The notes: generated from the letters alone by a model not told the origin. Shown: positions 44,666-57,296, counted from the stretch's first letter. The stretch: DNA of 64,000 nt from Punctularia strigosozonata HHB-11173 SS5 (GCF_000264995.1 NW_006767443.1:10280-74279), one strand, 5' to 3'. A program made the numbers and translations.

Positions 44666-46820
44666 AATCGGGTGGCGACGACCTTAGATATACGCTATGA
44701 CTTTTCAACGTAATCTGCAATGAAATGATCCTGTCATTTGCTTTTCTCATTGTGACGATCTTGTCGCTTGAGTGCTTGTCGCTTGAAGCTTCCGATGGCA
44801 AGGGTGCCACGTTCAAACATGTTGGTATATGACATACAGCAGAGACGGTTCATGTGACGACGTACTAGTCCCATGTAACGAGGCTGGTGCTCTCTGACTT
44901 TTGGAGTGCACAGCTGCTCATATATATAGCGGAGAATCAAGTATAGAGGATGGGTGCACCAGAGTCCAGCACAAAGACCATCAATAAAAATGCATGTCAT
45001 GGACGCGCAGCGTGCGTTTGATTTAAATTGTGAGGCAGTTCCTGACTTCTGCGGTATACGATCGCACATGAGCCTTGCCTTAGTTCACGAGTGACGAATC
45101 TTCGGAACTCACTCTCAAGGTGGGATACAATCCTCTTTGATTCCAAGGCCAGGTATAGAGTCTCGCCGATTGCTTGCGACGCACCCTATGGTCTAGTGAG
45201 CATAACGCTGCCTCAGCTTCTCGCTGCGCACCGTCGGACGCCGGTGCGCAACAAGCGCACATTGCATATAAGCAGAGAACGGCGAGGTAAAGGGCGGGAT
45301 TCATGATAGAAATCTAGGACGTGTAATGCACGTCACAAAGTGAGTGCGCTATAAGACGCTTTCGATGCGATTCGGCGTTATATTCACTCGAAATGCGCAG
45401 CTCCCCGGAAGAAAGACCGCTGACCCCCGTTCCAGTAACCATAGTCAAGTCTACACAGCATCCGTGGCGTCGCTGGCGATAATTTCGGCGAGCCCGTTCA
45501 CACCACGAACCTGAGCGATAAGCTGCGATTAGCATCTGGTGAGAGCCCGAGCCACCGTCAAGGCTGGGTTATTGGAGTGAGAAGCGATGATTCGTGCACG
45601 ATTGCTTCTTTCTGGTATTTTGAGATGATCGCAGCTAGCATATCCCAGGATACGGACTGGAAGCCTTTATGGTGTTGTGGGCTTCCCTTCGTATCGTTGA
45701 TAGAAGCTCCTCCCGGGAAGCGCCAATTGCGGTGTTCGAAGGGCTTTGGTCACGCTGGCCCGCGCTGAACGTTAGCCACGGTCGAGCATCATGGTGGACT
45801 GCGTACCAACTCTATACTACCCGGCGTCGTCGTCACCATGGCGGATTCGGAGCATGTGGTGGGTTCTTGCGTGTGTCCACATCGCCTGGATCGGAGCGCG
45901 TTTCTTGAGAGCAAGGCCCACCAGATAGCCCGAGGGATCTGGTGAATACAGTGTCACCGTCGGGGTAGCAAGGTTGAACTCGAAGCTGAGAAGTCGGTGA
46001 GTTGGTCCGAGTCCGGGTCCGTGAAAGGCGAACTTCAAGAAAATGCTGGCCGAGGCAATAGGCCGAGGAAGACTGGAAGCCTAAAACACAATGATAGTAG
46101 CGGGTGGACAATCGACGATGATGAAAAACCGGAAATTTCGGCTGAAACAGTTCCCTCGTGCTAAGTGCCTGACGACATATGGGCGAGAAAGCGGGCATGA
46201 TAGATGGTTTATGCACAAGAGCCATGAGGGAGTTGGTCATTGCCCATCCTGGAGAGCATGGGTATGCTGGCAGAGGTAATCCAGATGATGGCGGAAAGCA
46301 GGAAGTAAGGCCGTATGTGCCTGAACGATGGAAGGGGCGAGGACTGCAGAAGTCACGTCAGCGGCTTTCAAGGACTGCGCGGATAAGGATGCAAAGCAAG
46401 CTTAAACCGGTTTAACACTCACAGCTTCGAGGTTTGGTAGCCCGTATGGAGAGCGGTGGAATAGCTTCATATCGGATGAGAGAAGCAAAGCCTTGGTAGA
46501 GTTGAAGATCGATTCGGAGGTGTCGTCCATGACCGGAACCCTCACCACGAGAGAAAGGAGCACAGATAACCCAGTCACACCACCGCTAGATGCGCGTTTA
46601 AGCCTGCCACTCTGCAGTGTTTCGGGGCAGCTTTCGTGGACGGCGCGATCCACGAAGTCCTAATCTATGCACGTGACCCAGCGCGGAAGAGCGTCGGGCG
46701 GGTTTAGTCGGAATCTGTTCTGCGCCTACCTTTTCCCTCCGACCTCGATAACACAAAGCCAGGCATCCAAGAAGCTAACAGTCAAGAGACGCTCACAGAA
46801 TGGGAACACCATCTCATCGT
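44666..46820. other. Long interval with a decayed, unrecognised coding relic
   Basis: 2.1 kb without an intact gene. On the - strand, 46653-46402 is open and ends at a GT donor-like site after GLPNLEA. Further pieces such as LLSFEFNLATPTVTLYSPDP (within 46038-45817) continue in other frames, with stops between them. This looks like a gene that has decayed. The leucine-rich pattern of the first piece recalls an F-box/LRR protein, but I cannot name it. 44700-45300 shows nothing. Confidence 0.4.
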
Positions 46821-49698
46821 ATGCGCCTTTCAATGCGCGGTTCGTTGAAGGTGGATGACGAGTTGGGACCTATGCAGCCGCTTCGAACGCCGTTATCTAT
46901 GTAACATACATTGCGTTCTTGCTTTTCGGACTTGGTCAGTTCAAACACCTCGGTTTCTTCACCGAGCCATACTAAAAGACTCCATACAGCGGTATCCTAC
47001 CGCTACTCCAAGACCAAGGGCGACTTCCTGTCCTCGCTCCGCACACAAACATGTCCGTCCGTCGTTGCCTCTGGCCCATCAAGCGCACTAACAACATCAT
47101 AACCCCAGGGCCCTCTCTCGCTCTGAACTTCGCTGCTTCGGGTGCGTTAATGCCGGACTCGATGTAGTTGAGCGCCGGTTCGAGGTATGTCTGGACCCAA
47201 GAGCACTGCTGCGGGTGCTGGTGTCACAACCCCGACGTTCGGCTCATTCCCAATTCCATCTTCGGCCCTTCGCTATCATGGGGTGATTCCCTGGCAGGGT
47301 TGAAGGTGGTGGAGGGCATGGATCCCGTCGGAAAGTGCCCGGCTGAGATCCGCGAAAGCGGAAACCGTTAACGACGTGATCCGGATAATACCAGCGGACG
47401 GAACGCATGCTCGCCGAGTTCTTTCCTTTTTGTCTCTCTATGGCGCGGGAACTGATGTCTGAATTTCCTGGACCTAATCAGCTATGGGTTCGGGTACGTT
47501 TGACTGCCGGGGATTGGATGCCCGTTTGATTCCTTTACGTTGATGCCGCAAAAACAGGAATCCTGTTTACATATCCACAGGTCGGGCGACATTTCGCTCG
47601 CGCGTGTATCTAGATGCGCTGATACTTGTCCGCCTACTAGATTGGCGTCGTCGCTGGCTTACAGGGCGTGCTCGTGTACGCCTTTGCCTCGTCCTTGCCG
47701 CTTCTCACCTTCCCGTACCTCGGCGGGAAGATTAGGAAGCTATGCCCTCATGGCTTCGTCCTGACCGAGTCTGTGACACGTCTCTGCTATCGCACGGTCC
47801 GAATCTCATCGTCGTCCTCCCAGGTACACTCGCGAACGCTTCGGCATCACCACTGCGCTTTTTCTGAGTTTCTTCTCCGTGGTCACGATGTTCATATACA
47901 TGGTATGTGTACACATTCCCGATTATATCTAGCGTTCGCTTATAAGAGATGTATCCCTCGTTCTGACCCTGTCTATACGCAGGTGTCCGAATTAACCGCC
48001 ATTACGGGTGTCATCAATTCGCTCACCGGACTGAACGCCATCCCCGCCACCATCGTAGAGGTCGTTATTACCATGTTGTACACCGGTTTGTTATCCACCT
48101 CGTCCGCAAGTCACTGTCGGTTGCTCATGTGGTATCCGTTGATCTATAGCATGGGGTGGCTTCCGCACGTCCCTTGTTACCGACTACGTCCAGGGCGTGC
48201 TCATCCTCGTATTGCTTGTGGTCTGCTCTGCGGCGATGGGAGCCAACATCCGCATTGATCGCGCATTGATCGAGGAATCCGGCTTGCTCAAGGCCAACCT
48301 GCTTGGATGGCAATTGCTGTACAGTACGTCACTCCTGGTTTTTGTTCGACCAACCCAGGTCTGATGCCGTCCGTGCAGTCTTACCTGTTGCGATCGTATG
48401 GAACAACTTCTTCCTCGTGCGTTTAACTGTCTCCGAAAAACCTACGGATTTCGCTGAACTTGCCTTACAGTCGGGGTATTGGCAACGAGCTTTCGCCTCC
48501 AAGACAAATAGAGACCTTTGGATCGGATGCTCCGGGGCAGCCATCATCGTCTTCGTCATGCTCACCATTGTCGGCTTCAGTACGTTCATCAGCATCGTCC
48601 TACTACTATTCCTCACCGCTAACGTGTCTCGTGCCTCACCAGCTGGTCTGATTGCCGTGTGGTCCCGTCTCTACCCGGGTTATGAAGGCGACGACGGATC
48701 GTTCACGTTCTTCGAGATTCTCGCCACCCTCCCGGCCTGGGTCGTCGGCTTCGTCCTCGTCTTCGCCATCAGCCTTTCTTGCGCGGCCTACGACACGCTC
48801 CAGAACGCGATCGTGGCCACGATCAGCAACGACGTGTTCCGCAACAAGCTCAACATCTGGTGGGTTCGGCTCGTCCTCATCGTTAATGTGCCCGCCGTCG
48901 TTGTGTACGTCATCTGCTATCCTATTCAGTCCGCAACAGGGTGCTCATGAAACGTTGTAGGGCGACGAAGAACTTGAATATCCTTGTATTGTACCTCATT
49001 TCGGACTTGGTATCCGCGGCCATCATGCCTCCTATTTTCTTGGTCAGTTTACTTCGATGTGCATCCCCGCCACATTCGATTAACACGAAGGACGTTTAGG
49101 GCTTGATTCCGCGTCTCTACTTCCTGAACTCGTTCGACATCATCATTGGTGGCGTGGGAGGTTTCTTCACCGTCTTCATCTGGGGCGCCATCTACTGTTA
49201 GCCTGATTGCCATATCACATCCCAGAGACTTAATTTACACTCCCATCAGATAACGACGCTAAGAAGGGCGCAGGCGTGTTGATTCTCCAAGCTGTCAGTC
49301 CCACTCTACCCCTCCATTGATATTACTTGGCCGTTACTCATGCACCGATCGCATCTCAGGGCATATATGCAGACGACTGGTCGACCTTCGGTGCCTTCGT
49401 CGCCGCCCCGGTGGGCAGCATCCTCTGGACCTTCGGCGCCTTTGCGCTCCGCGCCGGTGCGACCTACCTCTACGCCCGCCGCACCGGCGCCCATTTCGGC
49501 GTCTTCGACAAGCGCGAGATCGACGTCGCCCGCTTCGCGGAGGAGGCGGCGCAGGCGGGGATCTCGGTCCCGGACGAGGCGGAGCTCGAGGAGAGCCGTT
49601 TGGATGAAACCAACGGGACCAACGACGACGACGTCGACCGGAAAGAGAGCGATGAGCAGCAGGGCGTGCAGGTGGGAATCGCAAGGTCGGATTTGTGA
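46821..49698 (+). CDS. Sodium:solute symporter family transporter
   Basis: Many short exons join into a polytopic protein. The first clear span is ASNAVIYVTYIAFLLFGL (near 46882), then VSYRYSKTKGDFLSSLRTQT, SLALNFAASAMGSGILFTYP, GVVAGLQGVLVYAFASSLPL and LTEYTRERFGITTALFLSFF. INSLTGLNAIPATIVEVVIT and WGGFRTSLVTDYVQGVL follow, and later GYWQRAFASKTNRDLW, TGLIAVWSRLYPGYEGDD and ISNDVFRNKLNIWWVR. The final span is ADDWSTFGAFVAAPVG, then an acidic cytosolic tail. It is an SSS-family member, the group that includes the urea transporter DUR3, though it belongs to a different branch; the substrate is unknown. The start is not settled: the ATG at 46821 needs a 38-nt intron. One intron (about 47139-47483) is about 340 nt, far longer than the rest. 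Confidence 0.82.
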
Positions 49699-50087
49699 GG
49701 GGCTGCTGCCATCGGCGTCATTTACGAAGACGATGGTGCCTCATCCTGTTCTGAATGCGATTTCATATGACTTCTTAAGCTTAGAGAACGAGATTCCTTG
49801 CATCCCAGATCATAATACACGTACTGTATGAACAACGCCAGTGTACATAGGCACATGTTTGTAGGTAGATACGTATATTTTTTGGCGCGGTCCCAATAGG
49901 ACTCAAATGGTCATCACGTGGGACGCGTGTAACGCGTGAGCGCGTCACATTTTGAGTTGAGCAGAGATTGAGCGCGCGGGGCGCCAGACTCGGACCGGTC
50001 TTCTTCTGCTCAGGCTGCTCAGCCCTGCATAGCGCAGCACTACCGAGCCTTTCCTCCTGATTAGTATCGCTGGCCTTCGACTGAAGT
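49699..50087. other. Intergenic, transporter to HIRIP3-like gene
   Basis: No gene seen. The sequence is the 3' region of the transporter and the promoter side of the next gene. An ACGCGTGTAACGCGT repeat near 49923-49937 could be an MluI-box-like cell-cycle element (ACGCGT), which would suit a chromatin gene; this is inference. Confidence 0.4.
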
Positions 50088-51627
50088 ATGGCGTTGAACC
50101 TCGCGCAAGTGACGGACGCGACGCGCTCTGTCGTACGCAAGGCCAAGCGGAACGGGGTCTCGATGAGGTGAACGGGTCCGTGCCAAAGCAGCAGACGAGG
50201 CGTTGATAGTTGGCGCGAAATAGTACTCTCACGCCGCGCATAGTTCGCGATGAAGTAGCGAAGCTGCTAGAGGTTGACGAGGACGACCTCAGAGAGTTCC
50301 GCACAGCCATCAAACAAACAGCACACGAAGCTGCGGTACGTTGCCCAGATATGCTTTCATGCTCTGCGGCCTGTGGCATGCTGACGTGTGTATCCAGCAA
50401 GAACCCCGCTCCGAGGACGACGCGTCCGAGCCGGAGCCATCGACCCCGAAACTCAAGAAGGAGGTCAAGGGCAAATCAACATCAAAGCCCGCAAAACCAG
50501 TGAAGTCTCGCGCGTCGAGCGAAGACGCGTCTGCAGACTCGACGTCGGCAAGCAAGAAACGCAAGAGACAGTCGAAGTCAAAGGCGGTATACAAGTCTGC
50601 TGTACGTTCCTTGCGTTCACCACACTCGCAAATGCACTCCTGTACGCGGGTATTGACTGCCACGTCTACAGGAATTCATAGCAACCTCGGACATCGAACA
50701 TGATGAGGACGACGGTACTGGTGCTCCCAGTACAGCCGCTGCAAAACTCAAGCCTTCCAGGGTGGACACCAGTGACGAGGAAGACGTCTCGACTAAGCGC
50801 GCCACGAGCAGCTCTTCGGTCAAAGCAAAGTCGGCGCCAAAACGCCAATTGAAGCCCAAGTCTGCGAAGCAAGCAACCGCAAGCGACGACGAAGCGGAGG
50901 TTGCCTCGGAGAATAGTTCGCAATCGAAGTCTAAACCGGCGGCGAAATCCAAGGCAAAGCCGAGAGCTAATTCTGAGGCGGCGAAACCGAAAGCCAAACG
51001 GGCCAAGAAGGAGGTTGATAAGGACGAGGAGACAATTAAGCGCCTGAAGGTATGCCCCTCCGAAATGTGCTGGACTGCGATCCGTGAACTTAGAATGTAT
51101 CCAGAGCCTGGTCGTTGCTTGTGGTGTGCGCAAAGTCTGGTCAAAAGAGCTCGCAGGTCTTGACAGACCTTCCCAGCAAATCAAGGTATGACCACCGCTT
51201 GTTGTGCGAGCGCTGTCGTATCCATAACTGCGTGTCAGAAAATCAAAGAAATCTTGACATCGCTCGGAATGTCTGGCCGCATGTCGATGGAACAGGCGAA
51301 AGCGATCCGCGCAAAACGAGAGCTGGCGCAGGAGATTGAAGACGTAGTAAACTTTGAGAAGGCCATCGTTGGGCGGAGTCGGAGATCTGCGACGCAGAGC
51401 CAGAAGCAGACGGACAAGAAAAGTGACGGGGAAATCTTCAGCGACGAGGAGGACAGCGAAGGGGACGATGATGAGCCGAAGAAGAAGAGGGCGAAGGTAT
51501 TTGCCAGTCCTCGTAGCCATGTTCGATACGGCACTGCTAACTCCTGCACTGCCTACAGCGACTTCAGGGTCCGAATGCTGCGCGTAAAAGCATTACGGCG
51601 TTCTTGGGGGACGATGAGTCTGATTGA
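50088..51627 (+). CDS. HIRIP3-like chromatin protein
   Basis: From ATG 50088 the frame reads MALNLAQVTDATRSVVRKAK and leads through a GTGAAC donor at 50168 into STLTPRIVRDEVAKLLEVDE, an N-terminal helical module like that of HIRA-interacting proteins. A later ATG at 50163 is also in frame. The middle is Lys/Ser/Glu-rich and disordered (SKPAAKSKAKPRANSEAAKP and similar). The C-terminal conserved part, spliced from several exons, reads RLKSLVVACGVRKVWSKELA then KKIKEILTSLGMSGRMSMEQ. It is followed by an acidic stretch and the terminal RKSITAFLGDDESD. The pattern matches HIRIP3/Chz-type histone chaperones, which bind H2A-H2B and act in the nucleus. Tail-to-tail with ALG5, 103 bp apart. Confidence 0.72.
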
Positions 51628-51730
51628 GCGATTCCTATGAATTCCCTCTTGGTCCTCATGCTTTCCATAACCGTCCATTATTGCGAATAAGTTATGCCGA
51701 TACCGTCTACATCCATAGCAGATCACTCTT

Positions 51731-52920
51731 TTACACTGCAACCCTCCATCTGCCTAGCATTTGGTTGATCCTCATCACAAGAAGATCTCTCAACATCTGC
51801 AAGCTGTCTACCACCACGTTCAGCTTGCTCCCAGGTATCTCGTGCCATTCGATTGGCACCTCCGCTACGGGGATTCCCATTTGTTTCGCGATGAGCAAAA
51901 TCTCGACGTCGAAGATCCACGTCGTGAGGTGCTGCTGGGGGAAGATTTGTTGCGCGGCGGCACGGGTGAAGAGCTTGAAGCCGCATTGAGTATCGCGAAT
52001 GTGGCCAACCCCGACGATGCGTAGGATGGTGTGCAGCCCGTACATGAGGACATTCCGAAGGGGCGAACGCTACGACCGACGAATAGTCAGCTCCCAGTAC
52101 CGTCGGCGGAAGACCGGCGAGGACTAACCTTCACGACCGCCTCCGTTTTCACGAGATGAGCACGGCTACCGATGGCAGCCGCAGCATGATTCTTCGGCGC
52201 GAGCTTATCTAGCGCTAGCCAGAGATCCTCCAGGTCCTGGAACCGGCTTGCTCCATCGGCGTCCACCATCAACAACTTCCTTCCACGCCCGTGCAGCATG
52301 CCATGCCGCACCGCTCCACCCTTTCCCAAGTTCTTCTTCAGATTCACCACCCTGATATCAGAGGCAGGGTACTCCTCTTCCGCGAGCTTCAGCGCGAACT
52401 CAGCGGTACCGTCCGTGGAGCCGTCGTCGACGATGAGGATCTCGTAGGTCCGGCCTACAACGGATTGTAGTGCAGAGAGGTGGCGCACTGCCGTGGAGAG
52501 CATGGCGGGGAGTCTATTGACCTCATTGTACGCAGGGACAACCACGGTGAGGTCGACTGATGGTGCATCGTGAATGGAAGGGAGTGGGAGAGGCTCGGAC
52601 GAGAGCCGAGTGCGGTACGTTAGCTCGGAAGGCGTAGATTTTATCGGAGGCGGGGTGAGGAAAACAAGGACGCCATATAACTGTGAACAATGTTAGCGCT
52701 CGACGTCTGAAGACCGAGTTGCGAAGGACGGGGTTCAGTTCAAGGACTAAGTCCTGACCCAAATGTTTCGTCGTCGCCACGACGCGCGCCTGGATCAGGC
52801 GGCTCGCAGCTCTTAGAACAAGGATGATCTGGTCGTTCATCTTGCAACGAATGTGTGGAGTGTGATACTCACTGTAGCCAGCAATGCCACAAGAACCGAG
52901 AAGAGGGTCGCGGGTGCCAT
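51731..52920 (-). CDS. ALG5: Dolichyl-phosphate beta-glucosyltransferase
   Basis: Start MAPATLFSVLVALLAT at 52920 is part of an N-terminal membrane anchor, completed after a long intron (about 187 nt) by LYGVLVFLTPPP. The GT2 domain follows: VDLTVVVPAYNEVNRLPAML, ILIVDDGSTDGTAEFAL (DDGS nucleotide site), KNLGKGGAVRHGMLHGRGRK and LLMVDADGASRF (DxD-type metal site). After a short intron come RDTQCGFKLFTRAAAQ and TTWIFDVEILLIAK, then VAEVPIEWHEIPGSKL. The enzyme transfers glucose from UDP-glucose to dolichyl phosphate on the cytosolic face of the ER. The product donates glucose to the N-glycan precursor. The stop TAA is at 51731-51733. Length is about the usual 330-340 residues. Confidence 0.94.
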
Positions 52921-53422
52921 GGCCGACCAATGATTGGAATACGGAGCCCAGGCAAAAAAAGCCTTCCTTCGTCACCGCCCTATGCAATAAGGCTGACGGA
53001 AGGTAGAAGGTGTGTTGGCAGGCTTTGGCAGAGGTGTAACTTAGTTTATGTCCATCGCGGCCGGAGGGTGAGAGCAGTCACCTGAGCGCGCTGTGCGACG
53101 TGGCGGTCCTCCAGGTTGCGTTCGGCGACGGAATCACGGATGAGGTATGGTTATATTCCGTGCGTTATGCTGGCAAGCAGCGGTCTCTTGTGAAACAAGG
53201 GGTCAGCGAGGAACTTTGAGCAAGCAGCAACGAGGGTGAGTATATGCATGATGCATTCAAACCTACTCTACAATACATGACAGGAGACGACAGGATACTT
53301 CTCATAGCAGCCGCAAATATGTAGGTATATAATACAGGTACGGGTGAAATAATGTGTCGCGAGAATACCGAGAGATGGTGGTCCGTCGTGAGAAGCCGGT
53401 GAAGTACGAAGGGCATGCAGCC
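52921..53422. other. Intergenic, 5' of ALG5 and 3' of POLD4
   Basis: About 500 bp; no gene or named element is supported. Confidence 0.5.
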
Positions 53423-54371
53423 TCAAACCTCGCCATAGAATACACATTGCGAGAGTTCATCCGCTTCGACACCTTGCCTGGTGGTAAGGATGTCGCGGAC
53501 CTGTGGACAGAGCGCGTCAGTCTTCAGTCGAATTACCGGCGATATCGAGAGACATACCTCCGGAGGTGGGTTGAGGCCTAGTGCCTCTGCGCGTTCCCAA
53601 CGCTCGAGACGGGAAACACCTACACATGGGCCATACTCATAGGACCTGTTTGGTAGAAGAACGGTCAGAGCCTTTTCAAGGACATGGTTGATGATGCACT
53701 CACAGGTCAAATGAGCGGAGGATATGAGCAACCTTGCTCTGGCCTTCGGTGTGGACTACCGAAAGTATGTCAGTATTATGTAGAAGGCGCAATGAGCTGC
53801 AACCCTATCATATATGCGCATATAACAGGCATATGATGATGCATGAACGACCGCAAGGAGAAAAGGACTCACTGGTTGCTAGGTGTCCATTCTTTGCCTT
53901 CGCGGCATTGAACGCTTTATTCCATTTCTTATCGCTGTGCTTGAGCTCCAAAAGCTTGCCCTCAGCTGGTTGCTTGGCGTTCTCATTCAATGCGGGAGGC
54001 GCCGCATCCCCGTTCTTCCTCGCCTTCTTCCCTTGTGCAGCTTGCAGCTTCTCCGCAACATTCGCTGCGGAAGTATCCCTTGCGATTTTGCGGCGCTTGG
54101 GAGCGGGGGCAGGAGCAGCAGCAACTTCTTCCTCTGAGCGCTTGGCCGGCTTATCTTCAACCTCCTGCTCTTCATCGCTGCTGTCCGAGGTGAGGTTGAT
54201 GACGGAACCGGAGATATTTTCAGCCTTCTGCTTCTGCTTTGAGGAAGCATTAGACGCTGAACGCTTGGTCGCCGTGAAGGAGTCCGAGAGCTTTCGCTGT
54301 GTCAGGGAGTGCGCGCTGGAACGCATCTTCCTGGTGGTCGGGACAGCAGGGGTGGATGTAACTGGGGTCAT
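53423..54371 (-). CDS. POLD4: DNA polymerase delta small subunit (p12)
   Basis: Start MTPVTSTPAVPTTRKMRSSA at 54371. The N-terminal half is basic and disordered, with QRKLSDSFTATKR resembling the PIP-box-like segment that binds PCNA (Q-x-x-[LI]-x-x-[FY][FYW], here imperfect). The conserved C-terminal domain is spliced from three exons: KVAHILRSFDL, then SYEYGPCVGVSRLERWERA, LGLNPPPE, and finally VRDILTTRQGVEADELSQC with VFYGEV at the end. YGP(C/x)xGxxRxxRWxRAxxLGLxPPPE is the POLD4/Cdm1 signature. It stabilises the replicative polymerase in the nucleus. One acceptor must be read as ACCGAAG to keep frame. The C-terminal tail is longer than in animals. Confidence 0.88.
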
Positions 54372-54617
54372 AGTTCGTAGAAATTATCGTAGAAGCATAG
54401 ACAGAAGGATGCAGTTGGTAAAGTGGAGGGAAGGTAAGGTATAGGCCTAGGAGGCACGCATAGCGGAACCGCAGCGGCTCCTCAAATCATATATTCCCAC
54501 GCCTCGGATAACCGTCATAGGCCCAATTGCAGAGGCGGAAGCAGAAACGCGTTGATTGGCATATTAGAGATCGTACATGTACGGAGAATCCTGAAGCGAA
54601 AGCGCGAGTTCTAGGAA

Positions 54618-56544
54618 CTATGAGCCAGGGATATTCGCGTTGATCTCCTCCAGCAGCTCTTCGGCGATCTTCTGGTTCGACACCTGCGATGTCCACGGCG
54701 TTAGAGTAGGTCAACCACACATATATCGTCATGCAACCCACTCGAAGATTGTAATGCACAGTTTTCCCGTTTTCGAGCGCACTGAAGCGCAAGTACCGCG
54801 GGTCCTGTGCTAAGGCGAAATGCATGCCCTTGAAAAGGGAGATGTTTAGCAGCAGTGAATATACCGCCTCCTTCCTCATCACTACCGCACCTATCAGCGC
54901 GCCGCCTAGTGCACCTTCGGAATCAGAAACAACGTACCAAGACGAGGGCTTGAGCCATCGACCCGCAATACATTGAGCTTGAGCATGCCGGTACCCCGCT
55001 CTTGCCATTGCGTCTCTGGGCTGAGTGTGTACAACTTGCCTCGAACTTGGTATACGGTTTCTTCTTCCTCTTCGCCGGTGGGCACTGGCCGAAGAATCAA
55101 CAAAAATCCCCATTTTAGGAATACAGGAATGTGAGACATACCGTCTTGTTCGCTCAGCTCCACCTTGGACCGCTCACTCTCGCTCTCGTCTTCCTGATCT
55201 TTCCCAGCTCTTAGCTTTTCGCCGAACGAGGCGGTCTCCTTCGGGCTCTCCTCGCCTTCCTCGTTCTCAGTTTGTGCGCCTTCGTCCTCACCAGCTGACA
55301 GCACGCTAGCTTTGACAGAGGGATCCTTCTCCGCCGGTGTACCTGCTCTCGATTTCTTCGGAGTTGCGGCCAGAGGACTGGCCGCAGCAAGGCTTTGTAT
55401 ATATCCGCCCGTCGCATATGACGCGAAAGCGCCTGACGCCTTGGCGTTGATTCGTGCAGACGGCGATTTCGCTCTGTCGCCGTACGGGGACTTGCTTCTG
55501 TTCACGGGGGACTTCGGTCGCGCGGGGCCCGAAGACGGAGATCGTGAGGGCGTGACGGATGCGAACGGGGAGGAAGGCGACGCGAAAGCGGCGAAAGCGG
55601 ATTTCTGGAACAGGCTGGAGGCGGTGGAGGGCTTTGGCGACGCGGGCCTCAGGCTCTCCGTCTGCGACGTCGAAGGAGTCGCGTTTCCCGAGGCGAAAGG
55701 TGACGAGACCGCGTTTCCCGATGCGAAAGGCGACGAGGTTCCAGAAGCAGCGGGTCTGAAAGGGGACGGAGCACCGAATGTCGGAGTAGACTTCGGTTTG
55801 CTGGTGCTGCCAAACACGGGTGCGCCCTTGACAGACGAGAATGGGGAGCTGGAGGAGGCGTAAGCCATGAAACCGCTCTATTGGGGCTGCTATCAGCGCG
55901 TTCATTGAGAATAATGAGGATCGGCGTACCAGTTTGGGCGTTGAAGGAGGGATCGGTGCAGGCGCTGGTGTCGCAGGGTTCTCATCAGGCGGAGGAGAGG
56001 GTCGTTTGGTCTCGCGTGGATTGGCGTCCTGATCGGGCTCCTCGCGTTGCCTCTTGGTACCAGTGATGGACTCAGAGCTCCTCCGTCTTTCCATCTTCTC
56101 ATCTTCGTCCGTGCTACTTCCTTGGTTTTGAGGTTGTTCTTGTTGAGGTGGCTCGTGTACGATACTCTGCTGCGATTCGTCCGGGATATCGATATCTTTG
56201 GTCTCTGGCTGGACATAACCGGGCACAGAAGCAATGTCCGCAGCCGCCTCGAGTACGGCAGGAGTGTCGACGCCCGCGTTGGCCTGTACATCCACCTGGA
56301 CACACGTTTCCTGCGGAACACCATCTTTCCAAGTGATATCTTCCACCCTGCGGCTGATATGCCGTACCTTCGACTCGATGGGCGGAGATTTGCCGAGCTC
56401 GGCAGCCACGTCCGGCCCTGACGATGAGCGAGAGCGGGAACGTGGTGGGGTCACGACGCCGTTATCCTGAGGATCCTCCTCCTCGGTTGCGTCCAGCTTG
56501 TTCTTCTTCACGGGCACGCGTCGCTCCTTTCCGGGTGATTCCAT
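54618..56544 (-). CDS. Ran-binding protein, Yrb2/RanBP3 type
   Basis: Start MESPGKERRVPVKKNKLDAT at 56544, with a basic nuclear-signal-like head. The first exon is acidic and disordered and includes TKRQREEPDQD. The exon after the GTACGC donor near 55929 begins SGFMAYASSSSPFSSVKGAP and is rich in FG-like and SPFAS repeats. The C-terminal Ran-binding domain reads VYQVRGKLYTLSPETQWQER then GTGMLKLNVLRVDGSSPRLV. Further exons give ISLFKGMHFALAQDPRYLRF and AEELLEEINANIPGS. FG-like repeats plus a C-terminal RanBD1 fit Yrb2/RanBP3, a cofactor of Crm1 export, or alternatively Nup50/Nup2. The stop TAG is at 54618-54620. It looks intact. Confidence 0.85.
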
Positions 56545-57296
56545 ATCCTATATCAAACCAGATAAGACTCATCGCCGCCAGGGTGCAGTGCATAACGCGC
56601 GCCGATCGCATGATATGGCCACGAACATGAGGTTGGACGTACGAGGGTAGTAGACTGTGGCGTGGCGGGCTCCAGCGATATTTCCCGCTCCCGTTTACGC
56701 GGCACTTGCAGTTCTGAAGTAGAAGTGCATATGCGAGCATAGAGCGCACCGACATAAGCGATGAGAGCTAAACGCCGTGTACAGCCAGATACGCACCAGA
56801 GCTGAGGTCTTCCCCGCTTCCGGTTCGCGATAAGTTGGTGAGAGGGAACGGCTCCGCCTCGCTTTCGTGGGCTTTAGCAGTGTTTTGAGGGGTCTCCATG
56901 GCGAGCCGCGAGCCCTTGTGGTGGGTGGAGAGGTAGTGAGAGTCCGAGGTCAAGAGACTAAACAGGACTAAAGGGCCCTGGTAGAGCGGTGCAAGCGCCG
57001 AACCTTCGTTTCCACGTTCCATTGAAGTGCGGCTGGCCTCGAGGACCACCAATCGAACAGATGCAGGCACTATCTCTGCCTTGTATTGCGAGAAACGAGT
57101 AAAAACTTGTATGTGCATGCGATGATGGAAGTGTACATGATTGTATGGTGCGACTGCAACTAGATGATAGCATACTAAATGGAGCGTCCATGTCCCTAAA
57201 AGAGAGAATGAAAGCAATATATACCACAACGCGTATGAACGTAACCCTAGAACCTGACCATGTCGCTCAAGAGCCCCAAAAACAAGATGAAAACCT
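56545..57296. other. Intergenic, YRB2-like to histidine kinase
   Basis: 750 bp. A - strand open frame of about 153 codons (57229-56768) starts at a GTG, not ATG, and has no recognisable domain. I do not call it a gene. Confidence 0.45.

Noticed and set aside
56768-57229. 153-codon - strand open frame
   Set aside because: Starts at GTG rather than ATG and has no recognisable domain; it more likely lies in promoter and 3' sequence.
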